Source: VXNE01 sp964518405 (GTDB lineage: Bacteria > Pseudomonadota > Gammaproteobacteria > Pseudomonadales > Azotimanducaceae). Taken from it: a stretch of 19,736 bases of DNA. Shown here piece by piece: positions 1 to 7,888 of the stretch. Made by a program: the position numbers and the translations under genes. Below the pieces are notes generated by a model. It was not told where the DNA came from, searched no databases, and saw nothing but the letters and a program-made list of their open reading frames with translations. The stretch covers positions 1 through 19,736 of the forward strand of contig CAZFGB010000098.1 of the NCBI GenBank assembly GCA_964518405.1, given 5' to 3'. Within the stretch, counting starts at the first letter, position 1, and every line of letters starts with the position of its first letter.

Positions 1-2067
1 CTCCAGATCGTAGTTCCATTTGCCGATCGCGCTCCAGCGGTAACCGAGCGGCCAGATCGCCGACACTTCGCCCTGGTCGATATCGGAGTCGGAGCGCGAG
101 CGTCGCGCCACATTGAGGATCCGATCATTGCTCGTTCGATAGCGCAACGAAACGCCGAACTCCCGACCTTCGGCGCGGCGCGGGTCCCAGACGCCGCCGC
201 CCGTTACGGTGAACGCGCCTATGCGGGCGGCGAGTTCGGCGGCGAACGCGGACGCGGAACGCGGGTTGCTTCCGTCGGCCGGTTTGCGCAGCGTCACGCG
301 CTGATCCTCGAAGGAGAAGATTCTTCCAAGGCTCGCCCGCAGCCTCTCCGTGCCGGTGCCGCCATCCATCAGTCGGCTCGTCACACCGATGGACAACTGG
401 TTGGCGTCGCCGATTCGGTCCAGTCCCGAAAACCGGTCGCGACGAAACAATCGGGGATAGGAGAAGGTCGTGAAAGACGTATCGAACAGCGGCAGCGTGT
501 CCTGCGCCTCGTAGCCCTGATAAAGGTAGTAGCCGCGCGGCTCCAGGGTCCAGACGGTTCGCTCGCCGACATCGCGATCGAAAAACAGGCTTCCATCCAC
601 GTCCCCGAAAGCGATGGACCGTTCCGGCGTCGCGTCCGCGCCGACGGGCGTGGCGTCAAGCGCGTAGCTGGTATGGCGGTAGCCGGCACCGAGCTTGAGA
701 AAGCCCCAGGAGCGAAGAAATGGAAGTTGCAGGCGCGATTCGAGGTGCGCGCGCTCGCCCCCCATGCGAGCGCTCTCGCCGGGCAGTTCCCCGGGCGGAT
801 CGAAGGTCGTCCACGACGCCCCCAGGGTCCAGCCCAGCGCGCCCGCGACGCGACCGCTATAGGTGAGATCCAGCGCCGGAACCCGCCGATGCGGTTCCCG
901 GCGCCGTTCGAGCATCTGGAATGCCTGTGCCGAGAGCCCCGCGGAGAGACCGCCGCGCGCGTAGCGTATCTCGGCGAACCGGCGCAGATGGCCCTGGGCG
1001 ACGACCTCCTGGTCCGTCCCCAGGTCGCGAAAGTAGTCGCGATCACTCACCGCCGCGTAGTCCACGAACGTGGCGAAGCGGCCGAAGCCGCCCCGGTGAC
1101 TCATCCGGGACAGCCAGCGATTCGACGCCATGTCAGGATTGACTCCTTGGCCGTACAGGCGATCCCGCGGTAGAACGGCGCCGGCGACCGTCGTTTCGCC
1201 GAATCCGTTCAGGTGGCGGAACTCGGCCGTCAGGCCGGTGCCCCGGCCGGACACATGGCGGGGAACGAGGGTCGCGTCGTAGTTCGGAGCGAGGTTCAGG
1301 TAGAACGGCGCGGCGAGATCGGCGCCGTCGTCGCCGGAAATCCCCGCGTCGGGAAACAGGAATCCCGACTGGCGATCAGCGGAAACAGGAATGCGAAGCC
1401 GGGGCGAATAGAAGATCGGTACGCCCTTGAGCTTCACGACCACATCGCGGGCGCGGGCAAACGCATCGCCCTTTTCGATGGCGATTCGGCCGGTCTCGAC
1501 CTGCCAGGTGTCGACTCCCGGCTCGCATCGGGTCAGCCGCGTCGACGCGACGCTCAACGCCGCATCGGTTCGCTCGACGACGGCGGCCGTGCCGCGGAAC
1601 TCCGGCGCGAACAGCACGAAATCGACATCTTCGACGCGCACCCGTTCTCCCGCCGTATCGAACGTCGCCGAGGCACCCGCAAGCGCCAGCCCGGGTTCGC
1701 TGAAATTCAAGCCGTCCGGGAACGAGACTTGGCGCGTCCCGCCGACGTCGCGGACCACGGCGCGCTCGCCCTCGAGCCTGCGATTGCCCTGTTCGAAGGA
1801 AACCGCGCCGGAAAACTCCGTGCTCCCATCATGCGTGTGCACCAGGCGGTCACCGCGCAACCGGGCGGGAAACGATCCCGACAGCGCGCCGAGCGGCTCG
1901 GGATAGTCGCGTTCCATGTACATGCCGCCGCAAACGGCCGGGATGCTGGTCCTGTCACCGGAGTCCAGTTCCGCGCGGGGCACCCAGTACATCTCGACAG
2001 CCGAGACGGCGCCCGCGCGCGGAGATGCGAAGGCGACGACAATAACGAGAGCGGCAGAGCACTTCAC
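1..2067 (-). CDS. lptD: LPS-assembly protein LptD, C-terminus beyond window edge
   Basis: Outer-membrane beta-barrel that, with the lipoprotein LptE, inserts lipopolysaccharide into the outer leaflet. I translated the minus strand from the GTG at 2067; an in-frame stop lies at 2100-2098 and no ATG or earlier GTG lies between, so GTG 2067 is the first standard start. Residues 1-23 look like a signal peptide (MKCSAALVIVVAFASPRAGA, then VSA). The N-terminal OstA-like periplasmic part holds C46 and C181; C181 sits in TRCEPGVDTW, which matches the cysteine region of E. coli LptD before its VPIFYSP segment. The barrel part carries VPIFYSPRLRIPV, SGFLFPDAG and the family signature DRFSGLDRIGDANQLSIGV. 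The frame stays open to base 1 (689 codons; E. coli LptD is about 784), so roughly the last 100 residues, including the expected C-terminal cysteine pair, are missing. The divergent amgK-murU pair fits the Pseudomonas layout. Confidence 0.95.
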   Translation of the reverse strand, partial: MKCSAALVIVVAFASPRAGAVSAVEMYWVPRAELDSGDRTSIPAVCGGMYMERDYPEPLGALSGSFPARLRGDRLVHTHDGSTEFSGAVSFEQGNRRLEGERAVVRDVGGTRQVSFPDGLNFSEPGLALAGASATFDTAGERVRVEDVDFVLFAPEFRGTAAVVERTDAALSVASTRLTRCEPGVDTWQVETGRIAIEKGDAFARARDVVVKLKGVPIFYSPRLRIPVSADRQSGFLFPDAGISGDDGADLAAPFYLNLAPNYDATLVPRHVSGRGTGLTAEFRHLNGFGETTVAGAVLPRDRLYGQGVNPDMASNRWLSRMSHRGGFGRFATFVDYAAVSDRDYFRDLGTDQEVVAQGHLRRFAEIRYARGGLSAGLSAQAFQMLERRREPHRRVPALDLTYSGRVAGALGWTLGASWTTFDPPGELPGESARMGGERAHLESRLQLPFLRSWGFLKLGAGYRHTSYALDATPVGADATPERSIAFGDVDGSLFFDRDVGERTVWTLEPRGYYLYQGYEAQDTLPLFDTSFTTFSYPRLFRRDRFSGLDRIGDANQLSIGVTSRLMDGGTGTERLRASLGRIFSFEDQRVTLRKPADGSNPRSASAFAAELAARIGAFTVTGGGVWDPRRAEGREFGVSLRYRTSNDRILNVARRSRSDSDIDQGEVSAIWPLGYRWSAIGKWNYDLE

Positions 2068-2134
2068 CCCCGAAGCATGACAAATGAATGGCGCGCGTCA
2101 TAGTCGCTGGACAGGAGTTCTGACCGTGCGAGCG

Positions 2135-2163
2135 TTGACCGCCTCTGGCATGTGAAATACCAT
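2135..2163 (+). promoter_or_regulatory. Candidate sigma70 promoter for the antitoxin-toxin pair
   Basis: TTGACC at 2135-2140 (5 of 6 to the -35 consensus), a 17-base spacer, then TACCAT at 2158-2163 (4 of 6 to the -10 consensus). Transcription would be expected to begin near 2169-2171, which is the ATG at 2170. Found by eye; not tested statistically. Confidence 0.45.
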
Positions 2164-2169
2164 TTTGGC

Positions 2170-2436
2170 ATGGTCGTTACCATTGACGGTGCGGGAAGGT
2201 TGGTCGTGCCGAAGGCCTTGAGGGAGCAGTTCAACATGACTCCCGGGTGTGAACTCGAGATCGAAGCCGCCGCGAACGGGATCATCCTTCGCCGGGCCGA
2301 TGCCGAACCGGCGCTCCTTCGCAAGCAGGGCATTCTCATCCACCACGGGTCCGCGCGCGCCTCGGTGGACATCGGCGAGTTCGTCCGCGCCGAACGCATG
2401 GCGCGAAGCGCCCGCATCGCCCGCGATGTCGGTTGA
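2170..2436 (+). CDS. vapB: AbrB/MazE-type antitoxin of a VapBC-like module
   Basis: Small protein of 88 residues with an N-terminal swapped-hairpin AbrB/SpoVT fold, shown by VTIDGAGRLVVPKALREQF followed by PGCELEIE and GIILRR. Proteins of this family bind their own promoter and neutralise the co-encoded PIN toxin through their C-terminal tail (here about residues 45-88, including IGEFVRAERMARSARIARDV). A GTG at 2152 would add six residues, but the family normally begins right before the TID motif, and the 2152 start would lie inside the candidate promoter, so ATG 2170 is preferred. There is no clear Shine-Dalgarno before either start. The stop codon directly abuts the GTG of the toxin gene, as usual for co-translated toxin-antitoxin pairs. 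Binding to the TTGACC promoter is inferred from the family, not seen. Confidence 0.85.
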   Translation: MVVTIDGAGRLVVPKALREQFNMTPGCELEIEAAANGIILRRADAEPALLRKQGILIHHGSARASVDIGEFVRAERMARSARIARDVG

Positions 2437-2868
2437 GTGCGCACGCTGTTTGACACATCGGTGGTGGTCGCGGCACTGGTAGACCAGCTTGGCAACCACG
2501 AAGCGGCCTTCCGCGAGTTCCGGCGTTATTCGCACGGCGAGAACGCGGGTTGCTGCTCGACACACGCGCTGGCCGAAGTCTACGCGACGCTGACAGCCTT
2601 GCCGCTGAAACGGCGAATCTCGCCGGACGAGGCGCGACGGCTGCTCGAAGACACCGTGCTCCACCGCTTGGCGGTCATACCGCTCGCCACCGCCGACTAT
2701 CACACCGTTCTCGGCCAAGTCGCGGAACGGGGCCTCGACAGCGGCGCGATCTACGATGCCCTCCACGCCCATTGCGCGCGCAAGGAACGTGTCGACCAGA
2801 TCCTCACCTACAACCTGTCCGATTTCGAGCGGTTCGACCTCGACGGCATCCCGGTCGTGGCGCCGTGA
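2437..2868 (+). CDS. vapC: PIN-domain ribonuclease toxin, VapC-like
   Basis: A 143-residue PIN domain protein, expected to be a Mg2+-dependent RNase inhibiting translation when freed from its antitoxin. The acidic active-site residues are visible: D6 in LFDTSVV, E47 in ALAEVYATLT, D107 in AIYDALHAHCA, and D129 in YNLSDFERF as the likely fourth. Length is typical for the family. It starts with GTG immediately after the antitoxin stop (TGA then GTG), so the two genes are one translational unit. The module stands between lptD and amgK; toxin-antitoxin pairs are commonly gained by horizontal transfer, but base composition looks like that of its neighbours and no repeats or insertion scars flank it. 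The exact RNA target cannot be read from the sequence. Confidence 0.88.
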   Translation: MRTLFDTSVVVAALVDQLGNHEAAFREFRRYSHGENAGCCSTHALAEVYATLTALPLKRRISPDEARRLLEDTVLHRLAVIPLATADYHTVLGQVAERGLDSGAIYDALHAHCARKERVDQILTYNLSDFERFDLDGIPVVAP

Positions 2869-2993
2869 ATCCCGAGAAACGGGCACCGACATCGACGAAC
2901 TGAAAGACCTCTATCTCCGCCGTGCCCGAGGCAGTGTGCTGGTAGTCGTCTCGAGGAGGTTGCGCGAACAACGGAAACTCGCGGCGTCTTCCC

Positions 2994-3959
2994 ATGAGTG
3001 ACCGTATTCGGCAACTCGAATCATGGTGCGTAGAAGAGCTCGGGCCGCTGGTTGCGTTTGAACCGCTCGCCCAGGAGGCAAGCACGCGCCGGTTCTACCG
3101 CGCGACGAGCCGCGACGGCTCCCGCATCGCCATGGACGCGCCGCCGGCGACAGAGAACAACGGCCAGTTCCGTGCGCTGTCGACACTGTTTCGGGAAAGT
3201 GGCGTGCCCGTGCCGGAAGTATTCGCGTTCGACCCGCGCGGATTCTTTCTCGTCTCGGACTTCGGTGACTGCCGGTTCGATCACGCCTACGCCGCAGGTC
3301 GGGAAAAGGAATGCCTTGACCTGGCGCTCACGTCCCTGTTGCGCATCCAGTCGGTCGAGTCCGATATCGTTCCCCGCTACGAGATCTCACGCTTTCGCGA
3401 TGAACTCGCCATCTTCACCGAGTGGCTGGTCGAGCGGTTTCTGCGGCTCCCGACGCCCGCGTTTATCGACCACGCCTGGGAAACACTCATCGACGCCACG
3501 CAGGCGCAGCCGATGGTCACGGTGCACCGCGACTATCACAGCCGCAACCTGATGCTGCGAGATGACGGGAGCCTCGGCATCGTCGATTTTCAGGACGCGC
3601 TGATCGGTCCGGTGACCTACGACCTCGTTTCTCTGCTGCGGGACTGCTACCACGTGTTTCCTGAGCCAACGGTCGGGAAATGGCTGGCGCGATACTGCCG
3701 CCTTGCGGACTGCGGCCTGGCTGTGCGCGACTTTCGCCGCGCCTTCGACCTCACCGGTGTCCAGCGGCACCTCAAGGCCGCCGGGATCTTCGCCCGGCTC
3801 AAGTTGCGCGACGGCAGGGACAGCCACCTGCCCGACATCGTGCCCACGCTCGAACGCATCGCCGATGTGACCGATGGCTACCGGGAACTCGCGGATCTGA
3901 GCCGATGGGTCGGGAACGTCGTCCTGCCGGCCGCGCGCCGCATGGTGGAAGGGCCGTGA
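2994..3959 (+). CDS. amgK: N-acetylmuramate/N-acetylglucosamine anomeric kinase AmgK
   Basis: Cytoplasmic sugar kinase of the aminoglycoside-phosphotransferase fold. In the cell-wall recycling pathway described in Pseudomonas it phosphorylates the anomeric carbon of MurNAc (and GlcNAc), and MurU then makes the UDP sugar, bypassing de novo UDP-MurNAc synthesis; this route underlies intrinsic fosfomycin resistance there. The 321-residue protein has the nucleotide-binding lobe with RIAMDAPP (residues 44-51), the catalytic loop VHRDYHSRNLM with H178, D180 and N185, and the metal-binding segment IVDFQDALIGPVTYDL with D198 and D201. Start ATG 2994 has no strong Shine-Dalgarno nearby. The 125 bases between the toxin stop and this start show no convincing promoter, so it may be read through from upstream. 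It overlaps murU by 4 nt. Confidence 0.93.
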   Translation: MSDRIRQLESWCVEELGPLVAFEPLAQEASTRRFYRATSRDGSRIAMDAPPATENNGQFRALSTLFRESGVPVPEVFAFDPRGFFLVSDFGDCRFDHAYAAGREKECLDLALTSLLRIQSVESDIVPRYEISRFRDELAIFTEWLVERFLRLPTPAFIDHAWETLIDATQAQPMVTVHRDYHSRNLMLRDDGSLGIVDFQDALIGPVTYDLVSLLRDCYHVFPEPTVGKWLARYCRLADCGLAVRDFRRAFDLTGVQRHLKAAGIFARLKLRDGRDSHLPDIVPTLERIADVTDGYRELADLSRWVGNVVLPAARRMVEGP

Positions 3960-4621
3960 AAGCAATGATCCTCGCGGCCGGCCGGGGGGAACGCCTGCGT
4001 CCCCTCACCGACCGCATACCCAAGCCCCTGCTCCCGATCGCCGGGGAAGCGCTGATCGTGCACCAGATCCGCTGGCTTCGCCGCGCCGGCATCACCGACA
4101 TCGTCGTCAATCTTCATCACCTCGGCGAGCAGATCGAGGAGCGCGTCGGAACCGGGCGCGACCTCGGAGTCAACGTCCGCTACAGCCGCGAAGCCACACT
4201 GCTCGACACCGGCGGCGGCGTCAAAGCCGTCCTGCCGCTGCTCGGCCCGTCGCCGTTCCTCGTGCTGAACGGCGACATCTGGACCAACTATCCCTTTGGC
4301 CAGCTCACCGAACTCGAACCTTGCGCCGGCCACCTGGTGCTAACACCCAAACCCGACCATCGCGAAACCGCCGACTTCGCGCTGGTCGAAAACCGCGTTC
4401 GGCGCTTTGGGACCAGCGACGACGACCTGGTGTTCACCGGCATAGCCGTGCTCAATCCGGCACTGTTTGACAACGCGCCCGAGGGACCATTCAACATCGC
4501 CCACACGCTCTACTTTGCCGCCGCCGCAGCGGGGCGTCTCACGGGAGAGGCGTTTCTCGGTGCCTGGTTCGACATCGGCTCTCCCGCACAGTTGAAGGCC
4601 GTTCGCAGGCTCACCGACTAG
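3956..4621 (+). CDS. murU: N-acetylmuramate-1-phosphate uridylyltransferase MurU
   Basis: Nucleotidyltransferase that converts MurNAc-1-phosphate and UTP to UDP-MurNAc, the step after AmgK in peptidoglycan recycling. The start GTG 3956 overlaps the amgK stop in the tetranucleotide GTGA; the frame is open further upstream, but only this start puts the signature at the N-terminus. Visible motifs: AAGRGERLRPLT then IPKPLLPI (residues 7-28), LLDTGGGVK (82-90), the metal-binding NGD with D107, and GAWFDIGSP with D206 near the C-terminus. The predicted length of 221 residues matches known MurU proteins (about 220). The tight overlap with amgK indicates translational coupling. Confidence 0.93.
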   Translation: MKAMILAAGRGERLRPLTDRIPKPLLPIAGEALIVHQIRWLRRAGITDIVVNLHHLGEQIEERVGTGRDLGVNVRYSREATLLDTGGGVKAVLPLLGPSPFLVLNGDIWTNYPFGQLTELEPCAGHLVLTPKPDHRETADFALVENRVRRFGTSDDDLVFTGIAVLNPALFDNAPEGPFNIAHTLYFAAAAAGRLTGEAFLGAWFDIGSPAQLKAVRRLTD

Positions 4622-4677
4622 TCGGTGACAGACTCCCCTGAAACGCCCACCGCCAAAATGGGGGATAACCTTGAGCT

Positions 4678-4695
4678 GGCCTGTCTAAACAGGCC
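4678..4695. repeat. 18-bp inverted repeat upstream of receptor 1, possible operator
   Basis: Perfect 7-base arms GGCCTGT and ACAGGCC separated by ctaa. No T-tract follows, so it is not an obvious terminator for murU. It ends about 10 bases before the -35 of the candidate receptor promoter, a fitting place for a regulator site. The regulator is unknown and no regulator gene is in the window. Confidence 0.4.
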
Positions 4696-4704
4696 CGAAT
4701 CATG

Positions 4705-4733
4705 TTGACCACCGGCACCGCATCCGATACAAG
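4705..4733 (+). promoter_or_regulatory. Candidate sigma70 promoter of TonB receptor 1
   Basis: TTGACC at 4705-4710, a 17-base spacer, then TACAAG at 4728-4733 (4 of 6 to the -10 consensus). It uses the same -35 hexamer and spacing as the candidate toxin-antitoxin promoter. It would give a leader of about 55 bases before the ATG at 4797, which is preceded by a strong Shine-Dalgarno GGAGGG at 4786-4791. Assigned by eye. Confidence 0.45.
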
Positions 4734-4796
4734 GACGTTTCAGGAACCCGCTCGCAATACTGTTGCTGCGGGAGAAACATTTTCCGGAGGGTAAGA

Positions 4797-7760
4797 ATGA
4801 AGAGATTCGCACGGTTAGTAGTAGCGTCGCTAGGAGTGGTGCTCACGCTATTCGGATTGCCCGCCCATGCGGCCGCTGAAGGCGAGGCCGCCGAGGCAGA
4901 CGCAGGGCAGGACGACACCCGGTACATCGAAGAGATCATCGTGACCGGCGAGCGCGGCGAGCAGAGTTCCCTCGAGCGCGCCATGACGGTCACCGGCTTC
5001 AACGCCAGCATGATCGAGCAACTGGGCATCCAGAACACCAACGACCTCGAGGTCCTTGTACCGGGCCTGCAGGTCGGCACCCGCAGCCACGCGGGCAAGA
5101 ACGAGGATGGACATCTCGTCATGCGCGGAGTCGCGAACGACCGCCGCATCAACTTCTTCCAGGACTCGTCGGTCGCCGTCTACGTCGACGGCGTCTACAG
5201 TCCTGTCTCCTACGGTCTGGACGGCGGCATGTTCGATGTCGAGCGGATCGAGGTGGCCCGGGGCCCGCAAGGCACCACGGGCGGCCAGACGGCCCTCACC
5301 GGGTCGGTCAGCTTCGTCACCAAGAAGCCGACCGACGAGTGGGACCTGAAGGTCACCGGCGAGGTCACCGACCAAAACTCGTACGAGTCCAACGTCGCGT
5401 TCGGCGGCCCCATCGGCAACAGCAATTTCTCCTATCGGCTGGCCGCGAGCCGACTCACGGGCGACGGGCTGATCGAGAACGTCGGCGCGGGACCGGACGC
5501 CGGCGTGCCCGACCGGCTGCAGTATTCGCCGCAGCTTCGCTTCAAGAATGATCGCTGGGACATCACCGGACGCTACAGAAAGCTGACCGACACCGGCGTG
5601 CACAACCTCTCGCTCATCATCGGCGCGCGCAATACCGAGGAACAGTATTACCTGCTGAACGATGGCACGCCCCGATGCGAAATAGACCGGCACCCCGATT
5701 CGCCCACCTATGGCGAATGCATCAGGGACTCGGCCGGGAATGTCGTGTACTACCTCAATCCGTTCTACGGGCTGGGCCAGAACGTGGCGATCGCGAACTG
5801 TCCGGGTTTCAACAACGACGGCTCTCGCGACCCCGGCCATCCCGTGGTCTGCGCCGGCGAGCATCTGCAACTCAAGACCGAACTCAACGCCCCCCTGAGC
5901 GAGAACAACTCCCAGGAGGCGACCACGCTCGAGGCGCGCTATGCCCTCAACGACACCCACGAGATCGTCTACCACTTCGGTGATCGCGATACGCGAACGG
6001 ACACGACCGACGACCAGGACCAGACCAACCGAATGGGCGGCGGCCGTTGCCTGGCGATTCATCCCCGCGTCATTTCCGGAGAACTTCAGGAAGGTCAGAG
6101 GCATTCCCGCTGCGCATTGGATGAAGCCGGCAACGGCGTGTACGACGACAAGATTACCAACTACCTGCGCACCTCCGATCAAGTCAGTCACGAGATTGCG
6201 CTCATCTCCGACAACGAAGGGCCGCTCAACTATACGTTCGGCTATACCTACCTCTCCGGTGACCAGCCCTACGTCTATCGCGATATGTTCAACGGGGTGG
6301 AAACCGGCAGCAACAGCCTCAACAACGCCACCTTCTACACGGATACGTCGGCCATTTGCGAAGCGAGACTGGAGGAAGTGAGATTCCCATGGGAGGCCGG
6401 ACGGTGGAGTGGCGACATCCGTGATCCGAGCAACCCGAGCAACAAATTGGCGACGGGTTATATCCTCGGTTGCTATGGCAGCGACTACTCCGCCCACTGG
6501 AGCGACGTCACCAACGGCGGCACCCATATCAACGGCAGCGGCCTAGTCGCCGCCTTCTATGGCAACGTGACCTATGACCAGCAGGCGCTCTACACCAACG
6601 TGGAATACATGCTGAACGACCAGTGGAAGGTCTTCGGCGGCCTCCGGTACAACGACGACCACAAGGAGCACGTGCAGAACGACTTCAGCAGCGCAAGCCA
6701 ACGTACGCTTCCCGACGGGACGGTAATCAACGTTGTGAACGCCATACTCAGAAGCAAGCACTACGATACCGTCTGCTGCGGCTATATCGGCATCGAGACC
6801 GACGCCGAAGGCTTCGCCATACCGGATGACCGGACCTTCGCCGATTCCAAGGTGAAGACCTGGAGGATATTGACCTGGAACGTCGGCGCGGAATACACGC
6901 CGACCGACAACCTGATGTGGTATGGCCGCATCTCCAAGGGCTATCGAGCCGGCGGCTTCGCGGGCTTCGGCAACCTGCTGGGGGAACCCATGCCCGCGGA
7001 AGAGATGATGAACTACGAAGCTGGCCTGAAGGGGCTCTTCTTCGACAACGACGTACAGTTGGAGATCAGCGCCTACTACCAGGATTTCAGTTCCTTCTGG
7101 ATACAGGAACGGCGCCTCAGAACCAGCGCCGAGCTTGTCGTCAACAATCCGCGCAATCAGCTCTGGATCGGAGACACCACGGCCATCGACGGCACGGTGA
7201 TCGGCGGCGTGGAGGCGCAGGGCGCATGGCAGATCAATGACAGGTTGGTCCTGCGGGGTTTCTACGAATACATGTATTCGAGCTTCGGTCCCTTCGAAAC
7301 CAACTACTGCTGCACCCCGGAGGGCACTACAGCGCCCACGATTACCCGTGAGATAGACGGACGGACATACAGCGGCGGCACCCCCTCGAATTTCGAGGGC
7401 AACTCCCTGCGCTTGCAGCCGCAGCACAAACTCTCCTCTGCGTTGACGTACGACGTGCCGATACCGGCACGCTACGGCACGCTGGACGTGGTGGGAATAA
7501 TGAGCTGGCGCGACGCTATGTATCCCGACGAAGCCAATCTGGACATATACGAGATCCCCGCCTATCTCAGGTGGGACATGCGCGCGAACTGGGTATCGCC
7601 GAACGGCCGATACACCGTTACAGGTTGGGTCACCAACGTGCTTGACGTGGTCCAGGTCCTGAGCTATTCGCCTCGGGACGGCAACGGCGTCACCGGGCCG
7701 GTGCATGGAACCGTGTCGGACGAACGGCGGATCGGCCTGACGTTCAACTACCAGATGTAA
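4797..7760 (+). CDS. TonB-dependent outer-membrane receptor 1, cysteine-rich
   Basis: A 987-residue TonB-dependent transporter. Signal peptide at residues 1 to about 25 (hydrophobic VVASLGVVLTLFGLPAHA), TonB box EEIIVT at 45-50, plug domain about 55-180 with NDLEVLVPGLQV, AVYVDGVY and FDVERIEVARGPQGTTGG, then a long 22-strand-type barrel. Energy from TonB-ExbBD would drive uptake of a large or scarce substrate into the periplasm; these partners are not in the window. The barrel has twelve cysteines in closely spaced sets (294/308, 335/352, 418/439, 521/559, 660/661, 838/839), unusual for this family and suggesting disulfide-braced loops. The last residue is Met (FNYQM) rather than the common terminal aromatic. 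It is paralogous to the receptor at 8599, with strongly similar plug and first barrel strands. Substrate unknown. Confidence 0.95.
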   Translation: MKRFARLVVASLGVVLTLFGLPAHAAAEGEAAEADAGQDDTRYIEEIIVTGERGEQSSLERAMTVTGFNASMIEQLGIQNTNDLEVLVPGLQVGTRSHAGKNEDGHLVMRGVANDRRINFFQDSSVAVYVDGVYSPVSYGLDGGMFDVERIEVARGPQGTTGGQTALTGSVSFVTKKPTDEWDLKVTGEVTDQNSYESNVAFGGPIGNSNFSYRLAASRLTGDGLIENVGAGPDAGVPDRLQYSPQLRFKNDRWDITGRYRKLTDTGVHNLSLIIGARNTEEQYYLLNDGTPRCEIDRHPDSPTYGECIRDSAGNVVYYLNPFYGLGQNVAIANCPGFNNDGSRDPGHPVVCAGEHLQLKTELNAPLSENNSQEATTLEARYALNDTHEIVYHFGDRDTRTDTTDDQDQTNRMGGGRCLAIHPRVISGELQEGQRHSRCALDEAGNGVYDDKITNYLRTSDQVSHEIALISDNEGPLNYTFGYTYLSGDQPYVYRDMFNGVETGSNSLNNATFYTDTSAICEARLEEVRFPWEAGRWSGDIRDPSNPSNKLATGYILGCYGSDYSAHWSDVTNGGTHINGSGLVAAFYGNVTYDQQALYTNVEYMLNDQWKVFGGLRYNDDHKEHVQNDFSSASQRTLPDGTVINVVNAILRSKHYDTVCCGYIGIETDAEGFAIPDDRTFADSKVKTWRILTWNVGAEYTPTDNLMWYGRISKGYRAGGFAGFGNLLGEPMPAEEMMNYEAGLKGLFFDNDVQLEISAYYQDFSSFWIQERRLRTSAELVVNNPRNQLWIGDTTAIDGTVIGGVEAQGAWQINDRLVLRGFYEYMYSSFGPFETNYCCTPEGTTAPTITREIDGRTYSGGTPSNFEGNSLRLQPQHKLSSALTYDVPIPARYGTLDVVGIMSWRDAMYPDEANLDIYEIPAYLRWDMRANWVSPNGRYTVTGWVTNVLDVVQVLSYSPRDGNGVTGPVHGTVSDERRIGLTFNYQM

Positions 7761-7772
7761 CGGAGTGTCGAC

Positions 7773-7793
7773 GGACTTCCTTAAGGGGAGTCC
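7773..7793 (+). other. Stem-loop between receptor 1 stop and its terminator
   Basis: Arms GGACTTCC (7773-7780) and GGGAGTCC (7786-7793) pair over 8 bases with one G-U and a 5-base loop ttaag. No T-tract follows. It lies 12 bases after the receptor stop and just before the terminator hairpin; it may protect the mRNA 3' end. Function not shown. Confidence 0.4.
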
Positions 7794-7805
7794 AGAACTT
7801 TTCAA

Positions 7806-7836
7806 AGGGCGCACCTCAAAAGGGTGCGCTCTTTTT
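7806..7836 (+). terminator. Intrinsic terminator/attenuator after receptor 1
   Basis: A 10-bp stem (arms AGGGCGCACC and GGTGCGCTCT, one G-U) with the 7-base loop tcaaaag, followed by a short T run. Nearly the same hairpin follows receptor 2 at 11253. The T run is short, so some read-through to the next gene is plausible. Confidence 0.8.
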
Positions 7837-7842
7837 CCATGT

Positions 7843-7859
7843 GGGCACAGTGGGTGCCC
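7843..7859 (+). other. Small hairpin in the leader of the unknown gene
   Basis: GGGCAC (7843-7848) pairs with GTGCCC (7854-7859) across the loop agtgg. It is followed by an A-rich stretch, not T-rich, so it is not a terminator in either direction. It lies 30 bases before the ATG at 7889 and would be part of that gene's leader if transcription reads through from receptor 1. Confidence 0.3.
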
Positions 7860-7888
7860 CAAAAATAACAACTTATCGGAGATCGACA

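Noticed and set aside
1213..2103. Long plus-strand open frames opposite lptD (673-1173 and 1213-2103)
   Set aside because: They are antisense to a convincingly LptD-like minus-strand frame, are arginine- and alanine-rich, and carry no recognisable motif. High GC produces such shadows.
2869..2993. Small coding frame between the toxin and amgK (open frame 2756-3001)
   Set aside because: It mostly overlaps the toxin gene in another frame, and the unique part is short with no motif or ribosome site. Treated as non-coding; no promoter seen.
7843..7859. GGGCAC/GTGCCC hairpin as a terminator
   Set aside because: Followed by A-rich, not T-rich, sequence on the plus strand and by no T-tract on the minus strand.
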